From Sistotremastrum niveocremeum HHB9708 (Eukaryota > Basidiomycota > Agaricomycetes > Sistotremastrales > Sistotremastraceae): a DNA stretch of 64,000 bases. Under the pieces are notes generated by a model. The model was not told where the DNA came from and made no database searches. It saw only the letters and a list, made by a program, of their open reading frames with translations. Below are positions 35,443-46,840 of the stretch, one piece after another; positions within the stretch are counted from its first letter, which is position 1, and the number at the start of each line of letters is the position of its first letter. A program made the translations under genes and the position numbers. Where the stretch lies: contig KV419402.1 of assembly GCA_001630475.1 (NCBI GenBank), positions 460,255 through 524,254 on the forward strand, written 5' to 3'.

Positions 35443-37336
35443 ATGAGCCGGGAATATTCAAAGGATGAGGAGGCTGGTCATCCGGTCGATAACTTCAACC
35501 AATTTGATGCCGATACGTCTTCCGACGCTGCCAGCATTATTATTGGGAAACAGAGAGATCAGGAAAAAGGCCATGAAATTCAGTATAGGACGTGTTCTTG
35601 GCAGAAGGTCTTTCTGTTGTCTTCTTGACTTCTCCGGCCTTGCTGATTAGATTTGCAGACTGCGGCTTTGATTTTCTCAGAGTACATCTGCCTTGCTATC
35701 CTCTCTTTTCCCTGGTCAGTACGATATATCTTATTGATTGAATACTATCTCATTATGTTCCAGGTCGTATTCCGTCCTTGGCTTGGTTCCTGGCGTCATC
35801 CTGACCCTCGCCGTCGCCGCATCCGTTCAATACACCTCCCTCATCCTTTGGCGATTCTGCCTCAAGCATCCCGAACTCCAAAATGTCTGCGACATCGGCC
35901 AAATGCTCTTCGGCGGCTCGAAATGGGCCTACAACGCCACCGCCGTCATGTTCATCCTGAACAACGTCTTCATCCAAGCCCTCCATTGTCTAGTCGGAGC
36001 CAAGCTTCTCAATACGCTCTCCAACGGCGCTGAATGCACGATAGTCTTCAGCGCGATCGCCGCTATTCTATGCTTCTTCGTCACGCTCCCCCGTACGCTT
36101 AGCCAGCTGAGTATCCTTGGCTCGTTCAGCGCTGTGACGATGGGAATTGCTGTTCTGCTCGCTATCATCTTTTCGGGTGTGCAAAGCCACCCGGCTGGAT
36201 ACATCGCTGGAGAAGCTCCCTTGGTGACTGCGTGGCCTGTTAAAGGCACTACTTTTGTGACTGGTGAGAATCTCCGTCTCTTTGGCTCTCGGTCTCCCTT
36301 ACATGCTTTGCAGCAATGGGTGCATTCCTGAACATCACTTATACATTTGGTACGTGGTGCAATCTTCACACATCTTGACATATACCGAGTCTTATTCAAT
36401 ATCGCAGTCGGCCAAATCACATTGCCTTCCGTATGTACCTTTCCCGATATATTTGACGTCTACCTGTATTTATCTCTTCCATAGTTCATCGCTGAGATGA
36501 AGGAGCCGAAAGACTTCCCGAAAGGTGAGTAATCGCTGAGCGTCGCAAGTTCTCCTGCTGAATAGTGTCCAGCGCTTTGGGCTGTCACGATATGTGAAAT
36601 CATCCTCTTCACGCTCTGCGGTGCTATCATGTATCACTTCGTCGGTACGTTCCGCCACCTCTTCATCATCACAGAACTCGAGACTGACCGACCACAGGAA
36701 ACCAATACATCACCGCTCCCGCATTCGGATCCCTCCAACCCACCTTCAAGAAAATTGCATTCAGCTTCGCGATCCCCACAATCGTCTACCTCGGATCCCT
36801 TTACTCCGTTCGTCCCTCCCCCCATCCTGCTTCATTCATCCATTCTGACATGCATATATACAGTCCGTCTCAGCCCGCTTCATCTTCTTCCGCATCTTCG
36901 CAAACTCGCACCACCGCTACTCAAACACCTTCACAGCCTGGTCAACATGGACCGGTATAATAGCCATCACATGGATATTCGCATTCATCATCGCAGAAGT
37001 CATCCCTTTCTTCAGCGATATGCTTTCGTTGATGTCATCACTCTTTGATGGATGGTTCGGATTTATATTTTGGGGAATGGCGTATTTGACGTTGTACCCT
37101 GGTGAGAGGAAGTGGAAGGGCTTTTGGAGGAGCTCGGAGACTGTGTTGAATTATTCGTTGATTGTGATTGGATTGTTCATTCTTATCGCTGGGACATATG
37201 TGAGTCTTCTCCTATCGGTTATACGGAACTCAATAGATGCTAATGATCATGATAGGTATCGATACAGCAGATCATCGACGACTATCGGGCAAACCTGGTC
37301 GGCGTAGCATTCAGCTGTGCTAATAACGGCCTGTAG
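35443..37336 (+). CDS. AVT-type amino-acid transporter (AAAP family)
   Basis: Multi-pass carrier of the amino acid/auxin permease family (Aa_trans), in fungi usually vacuolar or plasma-membrane. Exons 35443-35607, 35659-35714, 35764-36263, 36314-36349, 36408-36430, 36485-36524, 36573-36644, 36698-36807, 36864-37199, 37256-37336; 1419 nt, 472 aa. A ~55-residue acidic cytosolic N-terminus is followed by TAALIFSEYICLAILSFPWS (first helix region), then about ten more helices, including FVGQITLPSFIAEMKEPKDF, a conserved segment of this family, and a loop SARFIFFRIFANSHHR. Small exons of 36, 23 and 40 nt sit in the middle. The ATG at 35443 is the first usable start. It neighbours two dioxygenases, but a common pathway is only a guess. 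Confidence 0.9.
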
Positions 37337-37536
37337 ATATTCACGATATATGATTTAGTGCACCATGCCGCGTTTCCTCCTCGGGTCGTCTCGGCCCGCA
37401 GCACGTCGGCCACGCTATGCCTTAAGGAGACGCAGATGTAACTTAGTATTCCGATCGATACCAAGAATGTCTGGAATTCGCGCGTGATAATCTACCGTAT
37501 CTAGTATCCAAAACACAAAGCGGACAGCACGAAGAA

Positions 37537-39124
37537 TTACGCCTTCAATGTGCGTGCATCTGCAAGGCCCAAGGTCTCCCTCCGACCCTTCGACGCGGGA
37601 TCATAGTATGGCCTCTCGCCGATACCTACCACGCGATCCCCAACCCGAGTCTCACTATAATCAATGGTGGCAGTGTGGAACGTCGCTCTACAATCAACGT
37701 CAGTTCATCCAGATAGCATCGTCGAAATGGAGAACGCACCTGTTGTCCCAAATAGCAATGTCATTCTTCTCCCACCTGTATCGGACTTGCAAGACGTGGT
37801 TCTCTGAGATATGACGGAACAGGAAATCGAGAAGAGCGTCTGATTCGTCTTTACTGAGCTCGACGATTTTAGTTGTGAAACTGGGGCATTGATGAGCGTC
37901 GTGTATAAAGCAGAGGTTGGGGAAGAACATACTTTCTATTAACGAAGAGAGTTTTGTATCCCGTTAAAGGATGGGTTCGGATGACGGGACTTCACGCGGG
38001 GATTCAGTATAACAGTCAGTCATCGGAGACACAAGAACGTACTGGATAGCAGTTAAATCTTCGCCGACGTTCTCTGGAGAACCGCGTAGAGGCTGTATAG
38101 GAATCCCATGCTTGGACGCGTACTACAATTCGCTCAGATTCGCACTCCTGCAATTCCTAGGAGGCGACGTACGTGGTTGAAGAAGTCAGCATTATGAACA
38201 GCCGTTAAGCCTTCTAAGAACTTTTGCATAGCTGGTGACAATCTGTCATAGGCATCGTATCCACTGTGTGGAATGGTTAGCCCACTTTCTTAGTAGGAAT
38301 GCCCAATCTCACCTGGCCCACTGAAAGGTTCGAGTTATTGAGGATTAGCTATCGCCAATGAAAAACGGGATCAGAGCTCACGAGTGTATCTCCTCCAACT
38401 ATGAAATGGTGAGTATAAGTTAAGGCGATTTGATTGAGGACTTGCCTTCTGGAAGGGTGTGGATTTTGAGCATCTACGTGGTGAAACTGATCAGAGAATA
38501 TCAGCAAACGAAATTTTATGTGTGGCATACGCTATAGTCTGGGTTTCGGTATGAGCTTCTGGGATCGTTACGAGCAATCAAGTCTTACCTGACGGCACTT
38601 TCTCGAAAGTGATGTCTCTATTTCATTATTAGACCGTTATCCTTGGTCATGAGACAGTAGTGCGCTTACGAATGCCATCCACTGCTTGAACGGCCTCCGC
38701 TGTAATAATCGGCCTTCAAGATACCCCTACATGATGTTGAGACACTGAACCATATACATCCAGTGACAACGTACCCCTCTGAAGAAATAATTGAGACTTC
38801 AGCACCGAGCTCTGAACTATCTTCGGAAATCGGATGTTTATGCAATCCAGAAGTTCTCGGTCGGCCACCTTGCTCTCCCAGGCGATACATAACTTGCTTC
38901 ATTTGACTGACATTGATCTCTTGCGAAGGGAAGAAGACGACTCCGCGTTCAGAGATCAGTCTAGCCAGCTCGGTGAAGAGGTCGTCGGTATTGGGCGCCG
39001 TCAAGAAATTCGTTAATTGTGTATTTTTGCTCAAGAAGCGTGTGCCGATGACTGGCGTTTCATCGCGACGCTCGTGGGCAGAGAATGGTGTTGCTTCTTC
39101 AGGAGAGAGAGGAGGTCCAACCAT
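37537..39124 (-). CDS. TauD/TfdA-type 2-oxoglutarate dioxygenase, copy A
   Basis: Non-haem iron enzyme using 2-oxoglutarate and O2, family of taurine/sulphonate and 2,4-D dioxygenases. Exons (minus): 39124-38775, 38726-38670, 38617-38589, 38538-38531, 38473-38446, 38398-38382, 38320-38313, 38263-38173, 38122-38043, 37989-37933, 37880-37740, 37687-37537; 1017 nt, 338 aa. The iron triad is visible: WHSD (His135, Asp137) and FHTATIDY (His293), with Arg303 for the co-substrate. ERGVVFFPSQEI, GGDTLWASGYDAYDRLSPAM and HPVIRTHPLTG are family features. Exons 4 and 7 are only 8 nt. Intron 5 has a GC donor (GCAAGT) where copy B has GT. The sulphonate role is inferred from the family; other acids are possible substrates. 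Confidence 0.9.
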
Positions 39125-39217
39125 TATTGTCAGTGATAATGTTAACGCTCTGAATGGGATGCGACGTGGAGAGCAGGAACGTGGACAGCTCAGGATCCTT
39201 CGTGAGACGCTATAGCA

Positions 39218-39239
39218 GTTATCTTATCACTCTTATATA
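39218..39239 (-). promoter_or_regulatory. TATA box with downstream GATA-type motif, dioxygenase A
   Basis: Minus strand TATATAAG (39239-39232) followed closely by TGATAAGATAAC (39229-39218). The same 12 bases occur at the same place in copy B. It contains two overlapping GATA cores (HGATAR), the site type bound by nitrogen-regulating GATA factors of fungi. Confidence 0.55.
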
Positions 39240-40356
39240 TCGGTCTCCGTAGCCCTGACATGCAAGAGGCGGGCGAGATCCAGATCGGGGACATGTATCA
39301 TCAAGCGAGGGGGGGTCAAAAACGGTACCCGGGGGTCCGATCAGACCCTTTCTGGCGTTTGCTGCAAAAATCCCCTCGAGAGTATTTGAGGGATAGTTGG
39401 AGACAAGGTGACCCCATATTCGAGGCTTTATTAGCGTCGAGATGTTGTCTGTATTTTTTCCCCGATTTAAAAAGAGGTTCTCCCGGTTCATAAGCTTTGA
39501 CTGTTTCTGAGCATTTTTGTGATGTCACGTGCACGGATAACGTTGTGTCACACCGTCGAAAAAACGACTTTACGCCTGAAAAAGTGGAAAAGGGATCCGG
39601 GCGACTACAAAAAGGTGCGGAACAGAGTGGAATGATAAGTTCAATATTGACGGACCCGTGATATTGTCAAAAAACACCTTCAAGTCGTCTACATCGAATT
39701 TTTGTCTTGGAATAGAGCCTCAAGACGCGTCGCGCGTTGTTGGGACCTTCCTAAACAAGGTCGGCTAAGACCAAGCCGTGCTGCCGTCCCATCAAAAGGT
39801 CCTTCCGTATTCAGCAGGACCTCACTCGGCTATCATTTTCTCCTACTCAATGAGGCAGGTGGGGGGGATACCAACCAGTCTCCGGGGTCCGAGGGTTTGA
39901 CGATGATCAGGTCTAAAACTCTGCCAACGCCCCCCTCTTGCTGACATGTCGGCGCGCTGAGTGCTTCAAGCCTGCGACACATGGCGATTGCGCAAGAATT
40001 GCAAAAGCTTGGAGGGTTAAAACTCCGACTTCGGTGCCGATATTGCCGTTTCAGACAGCCACCGTCATCGATGGGTCAGCCAAAACGTCAGGGCAAAGTT
40101 CGTCCAGTGTTCCGAAATAACATTTCGTGGAAGCCTGAGGTTTCAAAAATGGGTTTAAAAATGATGTGCTTTCAATTTCTGACGACCCTTTTGAATTTAC
40201 AAACTTTGACTCCGTTTTTGACGAGACAACGAGATGAGAAACAAGGACAACCTGAAAATGAGACTCTCTGAGATGGGAAAGCTGATCAAGAATTTAGGTT
40301 CGAAAGAGGGTCCGCACATCTCAAGTGATTCTCTGGATGAAATTTGGTTAAATGGG

Positions 40357-40395
40357 CGGAATGAACGGTCGAAGGAAGCGGAAAGGTTCATTCCG
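40357..40395. repeat. Inverted repeat, 10-bp arms
   Basis: CGGAATGAAC (40357-40366) and its exact complement GTTCATTCCG (40386-40395) around a 19-base loop. Confidence 0.5.
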
Positions 40396-40511
40396 TTCGG
40401 ACATTCATGCCTCACTATTGGGTAGGTAGGCCCAGATTCATCATCCAGCAAACAAGTTCCTGCGTTGTCCATGCTGTTATTTCTTTCGTCACCCAAGTCA
40501 CGTCACCCTAC

Positions 40512-40531
40512 GCAGATCCATTGGGATCTGC
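40512..40531. repeat. Perfect hairpin, 8-bp arms and 4-base loop
   Basis: GCAGATCC (40512-40519), loop ATTG, GGATCTGC (40524-40531). Could be a protein-binding palindrome or chance. Confidence 0.5.
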
Positions 40532-40906
40532 CCGTGATTTTGTGAGATTGTCAAAAGGAGCTCATCTTCAATTGAGTCAGACTCAGGGAGTAGCCTGGGA
40601 TCGCCGAGGAAGATCGAGAGCAGCGTTCTTGAGCTCTGTAAGAGGCAAGGCTGGGTGTTAAGCAGGATATCCAAGTGCGTGAGGCAATACGGAGCAAGTC
40701 TGTGGCGTAGCTTACAAGTGTTCTGATACATAATTGAGTTGAAAAGCAGTATAAGCATATACAGCGGTAAGACATCCATTGCGCTCCCAGGTACAATACA
40801 GCCGAACGACTCAAGAGTTGTTTTTGTCGCCCTTGAAGTCGTATATCCTTAATAATATTACATTGATATGTTAAGCTCCGTGATAACATCAACGGCGGCA
40901 TAGCAC

Positions 40907-42526
40907 TTACGCTCGCACGCGGTGAACGGAAGGAAGTCCCAAAGCCTCGCGCCTTCCTTTCGAAGCAGCATCGAAATAAGGCTTCTCGCCGATCCCAACA
41001 ACGCGGTCTCCAATACGAGTCGACTCGTAATCGAAGGTAGCGGTGTGGAAGGTTGATCTGTGAGATGCGGGAGATTCGGTTTAGCATAATGTCGCCCAAT
41101 ATGACAGGATGTGCGAACCTGTTATCCCATAGAGCGATGTCGTTCTTCTCCCATCGGTATCTGACCTGCAATATGTGGTTTTCGGCGATATGACGGAAGA
41201 GATATTCGAGGAGTGTGTCGGATTCGTCTTTGCTCAGCTCAACGATGCTCTTGGTGAACCTGGGTTCGTGTCAGATAAATGACGTGGCTTGCTATCGGGG
41301 AGGTGTGACGTACGATCTGTTGACAAAGAGCGTCTTGAAACCAGTAACGGGGTGAGTGCGAATGACGGGGCTGATTAAGTCACATTCAGTTTAGGAACAG
41401 ATTGTAGCATGCAGGGTAAGCTTACTGAACCGCAGTCAGGTCTTCGCCGGCATTAGCCGGATTTCCACGAAGCTGCTGAATTGGAATGCCAATCTTCTTA
41501 GCATACTGCAGAGAGGCGATGAGAGGTCGAGTCTTCTAGATCAATGAAGATCCCGTACTTGGTTGAAGAAATCGGCGTTGTGGACGGCGGTCAACCCTTC
41601 CAAGAACTTTTGGAAGGCGGGAGATAATCTATCGTACGCATCGTATCCACTAGAAGGAGGTGTTAGCTGACCGTTGGTCATGATTTGGGGATTTCCTCAC
41701 CTAGCCCACTAGAATAAGCGACGACGGTGACGTTTAGGCGAGGACGTCGGAAGACGAGTCAAATCTTACCAGAGTATCTCCACCAACTATACGCGTCGTT
41801 GAGTTCGCAGCCTGAAGCCATTGTTAAGAAGGAACTTACCACCAGGAAGAGTATGTATTTTGAGCATCTATGGCAGCGGAATGATTAGTGGATGCTTCCG
41901 TTTCTTCCAAAATGCGATACGCACGCTATAGTCTACGAATAAAAGTCAGATCGCCATTCAGAAATCAGAACGAATCAAGCCTTACCTGAAGGCACTTTCT
42001 CAAACGTGATATCTCTATGCAAAACTCATGAGCACCACGCGGAAAGCAGAGAAAAGGCCAGCCCACGTATGCCATCCGCTGCTGGAGCGAGTTGATTTGT
42101 AATATTCTGCGAATCCAAGACCTCTAAAGCACAAATAATGAGAAGAGCTCCTCTCCGTGAGCAAGGGAAGACTCACTTCTCAGAAGAGATAACCGAGACT
42201 TCCGCACCGAGTTCAGAGCTGTCCTCGGTGAGAGGGTGCTTATGCAAGCCAGACTCTTTGGGTCGACCAGAGTGTTCGCCAAGGCGGTACATGACTTGCT
42301 TCATCTGGTCGATATGGATCTCCTGCGAAGGGAAGAAGACAACCCCGCGTTCTGCGACCAACTTAGCTAGATCGGCAAATAACTGATCGGAATTGGGGGC
42401 AGTCAAGAAATGAGCGAGTTGAGTGTCCTTGCTCAAGAAACGCGTGCCAATAACGGGAGTTTCATCGCGTTGTTCGTGAGCAGCGAGAGGGGCGACTTCG
42501 TTGGGTGAAGTAGGAGGTGCGACCAT
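40907..42526 (-). CDS. TauD/TfdA-type 2-oxoglutarate dioxygenase, copy B
   Basis: Paralogue of copy A in the same orientation. Exons (minus): 42526-42177, 42123-42067, 42014-41986, 41932-41925, 41867-41840, 41786-41770, 41708-41701, 41649-41559, 41505-41426, 41370-41314, 41259-41119, 41057-40907; 1017 nt, 338 aa. All twelve exon lengths equal those of copy A (350, 57, 29, 8, 28, 17, 8, 91, 80, 57, 141, 151). Iron ligands His135 and Asp137 (WHTD) and His293 (FHTATFDY), plus Arg303, are intact. Both copies start MV-PP-S--E--P-(F/L)(S/A)AHE and contain RDETPVIGTRFLS. The pair arose by tandem duplication; divergence in introns and spacer shows it is not recent. Substrate is unknown; sulphonates are the family default. 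Confidence 0.9.
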
Positions 42527-42574
42527 GATTTAGAATATCTGAAGTTGTGCGAACGATACAGACAAAGTAAATGC

Positions 42575-42597
42575 GTTATCTTATCAGCGTTTATATA
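42575..42597 (-). promoter_or_regulatory. TATA box with downstream GATA-type motif, dioxygenase B
   Basis: Minus strand TATATAAA (42597-42590) then TGATAAGATAAC (42586-42575), about 50 bp before the start codon. Conserved with copy A although the flanking bases differ. Confidence 0.55.
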
Positions 42598-44048
42598 CCC
42601 TGAACTTGGCCCTGGCGTACGCGTCCGGATTCGCGTTCGAATGCTCGACACATCGCGCCAGTATGGCGAGCCTTGATATTGGGACTCCGACTGGAGGTGC
42701 CGCTGGCATGCCGGACGTGATGTGCAGTGAGAACGAAAGACGAAGAATTCAGCAAGACAATGAAAGAAGCTCGTCAGAAGTCACGCGGCTCCGAGAGTGC
42801 CTAGCGCCTGAAGTATCGTCCTATAGCGTGGCATCGATTGGAGTACACGCCTATATAGGCGCAGTGCGAAGAATCCAAGTTCAACCGCAGTTGAAAGTAA
42901 ATGCCTGGAAGAGACGCGGAGGGTAGGCAAGCATCCTCGAAATACCATGCCCCTTCTTTTTCCCTTCTTTGGAATCTCTACCGTCGAGACACAGGATTGG
43001 AAACGGTTGTTGGGCGTTGAACGGTAGCCTTGACGGCTTTGTGTGAGGCACAGCAAGGCACGTTCTCGGAAAGAGACTACGCGTCTTGAAGTGCGAAGAT
43101 TGTACAGAAAGGGCCCCCTATGACGCGATCCCGAACCAGAAGCTCGTGTTCCTATTCCACGAATCTTGGAAGAACCGATAAAGGCCCTAATTCCCATATC
43201 TTGGACGACCTTAGAATATATAAGGGTGTAAATCTAGATCCCTCAAAGATCCACGTCCATCAGCTGATAGTCTTGACTGTGCCACAGTTCGAGAGGGGCG
43301 AGGCACGTTGGTTCCGCTTCCGTGTTGCTCTGGAAATCTCGGGATATGTAGACATATCCAAGGTGCAAGATGTCGTGACGTCTTTAGAGAAGACACTTAA
43401 GAGAAGGTCAAGCTCATCAGGCAGGACAGTGGAAGTGGACAAGATGGTGGGTTTGGTTCGCTAGCGGTAGCGGAGGAGGCATGATCAGCTGTGAGACACT
43501 GAAAGGGACTGAAGGGTCGAGAAGCACACACCTATCACGACGATAGGACAATGCTCTGCAATTTCACCCTTGATCACCGAATCTCGGTATTGTGAAGGCT
43601 CCAGAGCGTTGCGAAACGGGTATGGCTTCAATTTGTTGGTAGCGATCGAAGTCCTGTATGGCCCAATGTTCTTCCTCCGCAACGATTTGAAGTCTCCACC
43701 ATGATCACGTATATCAGGGGTAGGCCAAAGCAATAATTGAAGTCACGCCGCCCAGAGACCAGACTCAGGCCACCTCTTCGTCGACGGAGGGAACACCAAC
43801 AGCAACAAACATCAAGACAAATACATCGGCAAAATTTACAAGCAAAAGCCTTCGGGAGTTCATCACATTTTGTTGCATCCAACGGCACGATAGGTCTCCA
43901 TCTACTCCCGATGGTTTAAATATTGCAGGGAGTTACACTGTTACAGTTCCAACAAATTCTACAGGGCAGGTTCAAGAGGAACGAGGCAAAACATGACCAT
44001 GAACCCCAAGTTGGACAAAAACTCGTCGGAGACATCTTCGAAACGGCG
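42598..44048. other. Intergenic stretch with unassigned frames
   Basis: A plus-strand frame (43120-43464) contains HVHQLIVLTVPQFERGEARW and a Ser-rich tail. On the minus strand 43733-43540 and 43498-43400 can be joined by a GTGTGTG...CACAG intron into a peptide with LRRKNIGPYRTSIATNKL and IVVIADHASSATASEP. Neither matches anything I know and no good N-terminus could be fixed. Treat as possible small genes or noise. Confidence 0.3.
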
Positions 44049-46352
44049 TCATCGCACGAGGGGCCGAGCCATGGACGCGGGAGGATAATCAGAAAGTAGT
44101 GTAGGTATATTGTCAGAGCGGGGTCTGAACACACAACGGAATGGCTTCGGTCGACTGTTGGCCTGGAGTTTATTTTTGAAGAACAGAAAAAACGCCAACC
44201 CTACCTAGCAAGCCCATCACCAAATTCCAAATCCGGGAGAACCGGCTTTCCGTCGCTATCAAGTGGAGGCGACATTTCGAATGCCGTTAGAAGTGTAGCC
44301 ATTGTGATCCATATCGACGACACGGCAAAATGGCGACCAGGGCAAATTCTGAAAGAGAAGATTCGAATAAAGTTGACAGCTGGTTCGTGAACTTACCTCC
44401 GCCCGAAGCCAAAGGCAATTTCTTCAGGATCCAATATATCCGGGTTGAAGACGGGTTTATTCTTTTTATACAAGAGAAAACGTGTGGGGTCGAAAGAAAG
44501 GGGGAGCGGGTATATTTCTTCGTCATGCATCATATTCCTGAAATATATGATGGAGTCTGGGGCCCTGTAATGCACCACATACATCTTACCAGGTGTTTCC
44601 AATTACTATAGAGCGTGCTGGTAGTAACATGCCCTTATATTCGTCATTCTCGGTTAAGAAATGGGGTAAGCCTGGGGAAGATCATGAGATTCTGTCAATG
44701 GAAATTTGAGTCCTCATACCCAAAGGGACGACCGGTTTCCATCTGAAAACTTGTAGATGAACAAACAAAGTATTCGGTTGCATCTGGTCTCACCTCAAGG
44801 TTTCTTTGAATACAGCTTGTACATAAGGAAGGGCGTCGCGATCCTCAAGCACTGGGAGTCTCTGTCCTCGCAGAAGTTCGTCCAGTTCCGATTGCGCCTT
44901 CTTTTGAATATCCGGATGAGTTATCATAGCAACAATGAAAGCTTCAATGGTAGCATTGCTCTTTGAAAATTTCAGAGTCAGACAATGTGATTGAGAAAAG
45001 GCCTACGGTATCCGTTCCAGCTGGGAGGTTTGTTAGAGCCAATTTTTGCTAGCGTCGAGGAACGAGATGACTTACCGAAATAAATCGTTCCCGCAATACC
45101 ATATATCTCTTTCTCGTAACGTACTGTCCCATCATCTTTGATATTATCTTCCACTAGTTTGGAGACCATTGAGTGTACTGCGGTGCCTTCGCGCTGTACG
45201 TGGTCCTTCAATCTGTAAAGCTCGTCGACGAACTAATAGAAGTTTACCATCTGCTTCCGAACAGCTTCGTATGGAGCTTGGCTTATTCCATAAGCAGAGC
45301 TCCGCATTGCCTCGATGTTCTTCTTGAACTCTTTCCCCCATATCCAGAATGGCAATTTCCCCACTACATACACAAATCAATATAACAGGACGAGAAGGGC
45401 AACATGCGACTCACATATTGGAAAGATGTCGATAGGATGAGCCCCAGGAGTTCCGAGTACGAAACGCGTTTGAACGGCAGAATCAGCTCTCTTGATCCAC
45501 TCATCTTCTTCTCCGGAGACTATTGTGGGTGAGGCTCAGGAGACAAGAAGGCGAGGCACGAGAATGACCGACCTTCATGACCGTACGCCATCATCATAAT
45601 GTTGCGCCCAGTAGACCTGCAACGAAGGCGACTTAGAAGTATGAGAAGTGATGCCTGAGAATACGAACATATGGACCCATTGTTTGAAATTTTCCGGTGT
45701 TCGAAGAATTCTTGCAACAGCAATTCTCGCACTCTCCGCTAAGAAAGCATGATACCCGGTAACTTCCGGAGCGTTCAAGAAACGATATGCAAATCGACGC
45801 TGAGACACGAGTTCGTCTCCATAGGGGAGTTGCGATGTAGCAAAGTCCCATCCTCCGCTGCAAAACTCATAATTACGTAGGTCGGAGAAAGTCGATCCGA
45901 TATTGACGTACTACAGGGACCCGAGGGTTTGTTTCGGCCTGCTCGAATATATGGCCCCCTTTTTCGTGAGAAGGTCCACCGCGACTTCATACTTGTTCAA
46001 GATAATGACGGTCTGCCTCATTATGCGAATACCAACCACGCTACCTAAAAGACAGCTCAGTCACACCTTCAAGGTCTTGTAAAGTCAATCGGGGGAGCGT
46101 ACCATAACGGGAGGCCCAGTCAGCAAATTGGTACCATCTCCTGCTGGGAGCCATTTGATGCGCATTTCCAAGGAATGGTACACCTTTAGGACCAGGAGGA
46201 TAAACCAAACGGCGTGGATCGGCGAAGACAAGCCTGGTGACATGTCTGACAATAAAAATGAAGGCAGGAATGAACAAGAGCAGTGTCACAGTTGACAGTT
46301 GTGAAACTGAGTCCAGCGAGAAGCTAGAGAAGAACTGGCTATCTTTGAACAT
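44049..46352 (-). CDS. Cytochrome P450 monooxygenase
   Basis: ER-anchored haem-thiolate oxygenase. Exons (minus): 46352-46103, 46044-45915, 45857-45669, 45616-45573, 45519-45415, 45363-45248, 45193-45076, 45020-45007, 44960-44794, 44742-44720, 44671-44590, 44537-44397, 44348-44205, 44154-44049; 1629 nt, 542 aa. N-terminal membrane helix (~18-40), then YPPGPKGVPFLGNAH; I-helix oxygen-binding motif AGTDTS (318-323, split by introns around a 14-nt exon); ExxR in KETLR (375-378); DPTRFL; haem loop FGFGRRICPG with Cys462. The C-terminus KPFRCVFRPRSDN fits the large Agaricomycete groups often named O-methylsterigmatocystin-oxidoreductase-like; such names do not imply aflatoxin chemistry. No stop or frameshift remains after splicing. 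Substrate unknown. Confidence 0.92.
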
Positions 46353-46840
46353 CTGAGGACCAGAACAGGAAGAGTGGGATCGTGGTAAGGTCGCTGGAAG
46401 TTGGGAAGCCGCTAGTGGGTTTGCTCGCTTTATCTAGCTCTGGACCACGAGGACCGCGGTATCAACGTGGCGCCAGGGGGAGTCTTCTGAACCATTCTTC
46501 CTCAGGTTATCAGTTGAAGCATCAGAACTACAATAAACATCAGGGTATTGTATGTGAGACATTGCAGCAGTTGGCAGGGATCGACCCAAATTCGGCTCGG
46601 ATCCGGAGTTTCAACGTCGAAGCCCGGTCTCCTTGTCCTGCCGGCAAACTCGAGCGGCATCGAGGCATTCCCCCTTGGCATCCCCGACTCGGATGGTATC
46701 CAGACAGCAGCTGGGCATTCGAGACAAACTTTGAATGTAATCTAGCTATGCAACATATCCAAATCTTTCACTCGTGATGACAAGCTGCGGTGAATGAGAA
46801 AAGCGATGCATTACACCAGTGAACTAGAGCATCGACAGGC
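46353..46840. other. Intergenic stretch between P450 and SurE-type gene
   Basis: Promoter side of the P450. A plus-strand open frame of 131 codons has no recognisable content. Nothing else seen. Confidence 0.5.

Larger units (their letters stand above)
39240..40906. other. Spacer between the two dioxygenases, with inverted repeats
   Basis: No gene recognised; composition is patchy, with A/T runs and G-rich patches. Two short inverted repeats occur (40357-40395 and 40512-40531, listed separately). The spacer shows no obvious leftover of a duplicated dioxygenase. Confidence 0.45.

Noticed and set aside
42606-42926. Plus-strand open frame upstream of dioxygenase B
   Set aside because: It overlaps the promoter side of dioxygenase B and shows no domain or conserved motif.
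45225-45260. Apparent in-frame stop in the P450 (…NFY-stop-FVDEL…)
   Set aside because: A 54-nt intron (45247-45194, GTAAAC...TACAG) removes it and gives a conserved KQM|REGTAVHSM junction, with all later phases matching.
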